Of a stretch of 5,783 nucleotides of DNA, positions 5,743-5,783 are shown piece after piece. The stretch is from Nitrospirota bacterium. Lineage in GTDB: Bacteria > Nitrospirota > UBA9217. The position numbers were made by a program, and so were the translations under genes. The stretch lies in contig DAIDTZ010000424.1 in assembly GCA_027456925.1 (NCBI GenBank), forward strand, positions 1 through 5,783, read 5' to 3'. Position 1 is the first letter of the stretch. Every line of letters begins with the position of its first letter. Below the pieces are notes generated by a model. It did no database searches and was not told the DNA's origin. It saw only the letters and a list, made by a program, of their open reading frames with translations.

Positions 5743-5783
5743 CACGACGTCGGTAAAGCTCCTCCCGAAGACCCAGAACCCAG
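5726..5783 (+). CDS. Start of a gene downstream of phoH (cut by window edge)
   Basis: Only 19 codons are visible: MNNRNDTTSVKLLPKTQNP. The ATG lies inside the last codons of phoH in another frame, six bases after GAGG (5716-5719), a fair ribosome binding site. An in-frame ATG at 5714 is an alternative but lacks such a site. The peptide does not resemble the usual YbeY N-terminus. A cytoplasmic leader of a membrane HD-domain phosphohydrolase (PgpH-like) would fit the common gene order, but nothing visible proves it. Confidence 0.5.
   Translation, partial: MNNRNDTTSVKLLPKTQNP

Overview
The window reads as a chromosomal segment of a Gram-negative bacterium. A bifunctional class A penicillin-binding protein (PBP), a lipoprotein with a signal peptidase II lipobox, and an inner-membrane HAMP-GGDEF protein all imply a cell with an outer membrane. 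The moderately GC-rich codon use and the gene mix (CobO-type adenosyltransferase, PhoH followed by an overlapping gene, lipoprotein next to a HAMP sensor) remind me of Nitrospirota or the former Deltaproteobacteria. That placement is inference, since no rRNA or marker phylogeny is present.

Left part, minus strand (3847 to 1): three genes read toward the left edge. A PBP1A-type peptidoglycan synthase (1850-3847) is followed after 48 bases by a membrane GGDEF protein (392-1801). The stop codon of the GGDEF gene overlaps the start codon of a TPR/coiled-coil lipoprotein (1-395, cut by the edge). The PBP and GGDEF genes each have a promoter whose -10 box ends only 6-7 bases before the start codon, and neither has a Shine-Dalgarno sequence, so both may make leaderless mRNAs. 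The lipoprotein has a strong AGGAGG site.

Right part, plus strand (about 3904 to 5783): a promoter divergent from the PBP gene drives cobO. The promoter position, a ribosome binding site and family alignment together point to a CTG start at 4003. A 234-base spacer (4534-4767) carries a near-perfect 12-base inverted repeat, a TTGACA promoter and a 9-bp hairpin just before phoH. PhoH (4768-5742) is a complete KH-like plus P-loop ATPase. Its last codons overlap the start of another gene that leaves the window at the right edge.

Most of the genes are housekeeping. The most interesting item is the GGDEF protein. Its two residues equivalent to the guanine-contacting Asn and Asp of classical diguanylate cyclases are both Ser, and the inhibitory RxxD site lacks its Arg. 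The Asp-to-Ser change is the hallmark reported for 'Hypr' GGDEF enzymes that make cyclic AMP-GMP, so this may be an atypical dinucleotide cyclase or a non-catalytic sensor linked to a cell-envelope operon. I see no CRISPR array, tRNA, rRNA, insertion sequence or phage gene.
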